NCBI GenBank assembly: GCA_035633215.1
Contig: DASQFI010000054.1
Coordinates: forward strand, 62,001 to 126,000
DNA from: DASQFI01 sp035633215
GTDB taxonomy: Bacteria > Acidobacteriota > Vicinamibacteria > Vicinamibacterales > SCN-69-37
Length of the DNA stretch: 64,000 nucleotides
Reading direction: 5' to 3'
Numbering within the stretch: position 1 is the stretch's first letter; each line of letters starts with the position of its first letter. The position numbers were made by a program, and so were the translations under genes. Under the pieces are notes generated by a model. That model did no database searches, was not told where the DNA came from, and worked only from the letters and a program-made list of their open reading frames with translations. Positions 62,837 to 64,000 of the stretch are shown one piece after another.

Positions 62837-63796
62837 ATGCTCGTCTCGCTCGAGGCCATCCGGCAAGCCGCCGGAAGAATCAGCACCATCGCGCACCGGA
62901 CGCCAATTCTGGATTTGTCCGAGGTCGCCGGCCGTCCCCTCTTCGTGAAATGCGAGTCGCACCAGCCGGGTGGCGCGTTCAAGATTCGCGGCGCGACGAA
63001 CATGCTCAAGCGCCTGCCTGCCGATGCGCTTCGGCGAGGCGTCATCACGTACTCGTCGGGCAACCATGGGCAGGCGGTGGCGCTCGCGGCCTCGCGGCTC
63101 GGCGGCCGAGCCGTCATCGTGATGCCGACCACGGCCCCGGCGGTGAAAGTTGCCGGCGTGAAGCGTTGGGGCGCCGAGGTCATTCAGGAGGGCACGACGT
63201 CGATCGAACGCCGGACGCGCGCGGAAGCGGAGGCTGAGGCGCGCGGGCTGACGATGGTTCCGCCCTTCGACCATGAATGGATCATCGAAGGGCAGGGGAC
63301 GTGCGGTCTCGAGATTCTCGAGCAGCTACCGGACGCGGCCGTGGTCGTCGCGCCAGTGGGCGGCGGCGGGCTGATCTCGGGCGTCGCCGCGGCCATCAAG
63401 CTCTCGCGGCCCGACGTGCGCGTCGTCGGCGTCGAGCCCGCGGGCGCTGCGAAGATGACCGCATCATTGAAAGCCGGCCATCCGGTGACGCTCCCGAGGA
63501 CCGACACCATCGCCGACGGCCTGATGCCCGTCCGGCCCGGCGATCTCACGTTCGAGCACGTGAAGGCGTTCGTCGATCAAGTCGTGACCGTTGACGACGA
63601 GCGGATCGCGCGCGCCGCGCTCTGGCTGTTCCATGAAGCCAAGCAGGTCATTGAACCGAGCGGCGCGGCGACCGTGGCCGCCGTCCTCTGGCCCACGGGC
63701 GACGGGCCGCACACGGACCGATCGAAGAAGGTGGTCGCGATTCTGAGCGGCGGCAACGTCGCGCCCGAAACGCTCGCGGGGTTGCATCACGCGTAG
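62837..63796 (+). CDS. threonine/serine dehydratase-like PLP enzyme
   Basis: A 319-residue fold-type II PLP enzyme. The PLP lysine is in HQPGGAFKIRGA (about residue 53), with SSGNHGQAVA and the phosphate-binding VGGGGLISG, and the C-terminal ILSGGNV. The single-domain length fits catabolic threonine dehydratase or serine racemase rather than biosynthetic IlvA, which carries ACT domains. The stop TAG is the first TAG of a GTAGG palindrome. Confidence 0.88.
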   Translation: MLVSLEAIRQAAGRISTIAHRTPILDLSEVAGRPLFVKCESHQPGGAFKIRGATNMLKRLPADALRRGVITYSSGNHGQAVALAASRLGGRAVIVMPTTAPAVKVAGVKRWGAEVIQEGTTSIERRTRAEAEAEARGLTMVPPFDHEWIIEGQGTCGLEILEQLPDAAVVVAPVGGGGLISGVAAAIKLSRPDVRVVGVEPAGAAKMTASLKAGHPVTLPRTDTIADGLMPVRPGDLTFEHVKAFVDQVVTVDDERIARAALWLFHEAKQVIEPSGAATVAAVLWPTGDGPHTDRSKKVVAILSGGNVAPETLAGLHHA

Positions 63797-63820
63797 GCCG
63801 GATTGGTCTCTAAATCCGGC
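63793..63820. repeat. GTAGG-started GCCGGATT palindrome supplying a stop codon
   Basis: GCCGGATT (63797-63804) pairs with AATCCGGC (63813-63820), preceded by GTAG at 63793-63796. The dehydratase stop codon is the TAG of that GTAG. Confidence 0.75.
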
Positions 63821-63829
63821 GACGATCTC

Positions 63830-64000
63830 TCATTTCTTGATCGGCAAATCGTCCCGGTTTCCCCACTCCTCCCAGGCGCCGTAGTAATTGCGCAGCTTGT
63901 TGTAGCCCAGAAGGTGCATGACGAAGATGTCATGCGAGGCGCGCATGCCGACCTGGCAATACACGATCACTTCCGCCTCCGACGGGATCCCGCGATCGGC
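63830..64000 (-). CDS. rhodanese-like sulfurtransferase, C-terminal fragment
   Basis: A minus-strand frame enters at the window edge and ends at TGA 63830-63832, giving 56 residues. It contains VIVYCQVGMRAS, where the Cys is the sulfur-accepting active-site residue of rhodanese domains, and ends GAWEEWGNRDDLPIKK as in thiosulfate/mercaptopyruvate sulfurtransferases. The gene is truncated only by the window boundary. It would transfer sulfane sulfur to cyanide or thiols. Confidence 0.82.
   Translation of the reverse strand, partial: ADRGIPSEAEVIVYCQVGMRASHDIFVMHLLGYNKLRNYYGAWEEWGNRDDLPIKK

Overview
The window is about 64 kb of GC-rich bacterial chromosome, dense with genes and without a plasmid, phage or integrated island backbone. 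It fits an Acidobacteriota genome, most likely of the Vicinamibacteria type. The evidence is a FtsX/MacB-type permease of the acidobacterial duplicated-permease kind, TonB-dependent receptors with a carboxypeptidase-like N-terminal domain, Ser/Thr kinases joined to WD40/TolB propellers, PEP-CTERM sorting, several secreted S9/M14/M24 peptidases, and secreted Gfo/Idh/MocA and DUF1080 proteins. No rRNA, tRNA, CRISPR array or complete insertion sequence was seen. The taxonomic call is inference from gene content.

Layout. 1-6 kb: an orotate-PRTase-like gene, a PEP-CTERM protein, a TIGR02757 protein, then a minus-strand TolC/GT2/GT4 surface-glycan and export group. 6.4-14.8 kb: an S9 peptidase and a housekeeping block, pyrE-truA-uppS-cdsA-dxr-rseP (pyrimidine, tRNA pseudouridine, undecaprenyl phosphate, CDP-DAG, MEP isoprenoids, intramembrane proteolysis). 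14.8-27 kb: an M14 peptidase, a GNAT plus class-V aminotransferase fusion, an M24 peptidase, a GT-C/TPR membrane protein, a TonB receptor, glucokinase and a BRCT-MerR-TPR protein. 27-37 kb: a gene broken by an amber codon, a small secreted protein, a kinase/WD40 gene split by a frameshift, a spermidine-synthase-like membrane protein and a second S9 peptidase. 36.8-48.3 kb: a carbohydrate region with two Gfo/Idh/MocA oxidoreductases, two xylose-isomerase-like TIM barrels, a DUF1080 (3-keto-glycoside hydrolase family) protein, a sugar dehydrogenase fused to cytochrome c, and a separate small c-type cytochrome. 48.4-64 kb: a GT-C-like membrane protein, the permease, an EGF/HYR protein, a second TonB receptor, a DEAD-box helicase with infA, an AMP-ligase/ACP/acyltransferase fusion, a dienelactone hydrolase, a barrel protein, a threonine-dehydratase-like enzyme and the 3' end of a rhodanese.

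How it works together. The picture is a heterotrophic scavenger: secreted peptidases and TonB receptors take up peptides and glycans, and an apparently oxidative glycoside-cleaving gene set passes electrons to c-type cytochromes. The most striking non-gene signal is a dense set of at least six families of short palindromic or word-iterated repeats. They sit between genes, and several have been absorbed into reading frames, supplying stop codons, C-terminal tails and two in-frame internal insertions in one glycosyltransferase. Candidate novelties are this repeat-to-protein recruitment, the GNAT-aminotransferase fusion that looks like a single-protein N-acyl-amine synthase, and the BRCT-MerR-TPR protein.
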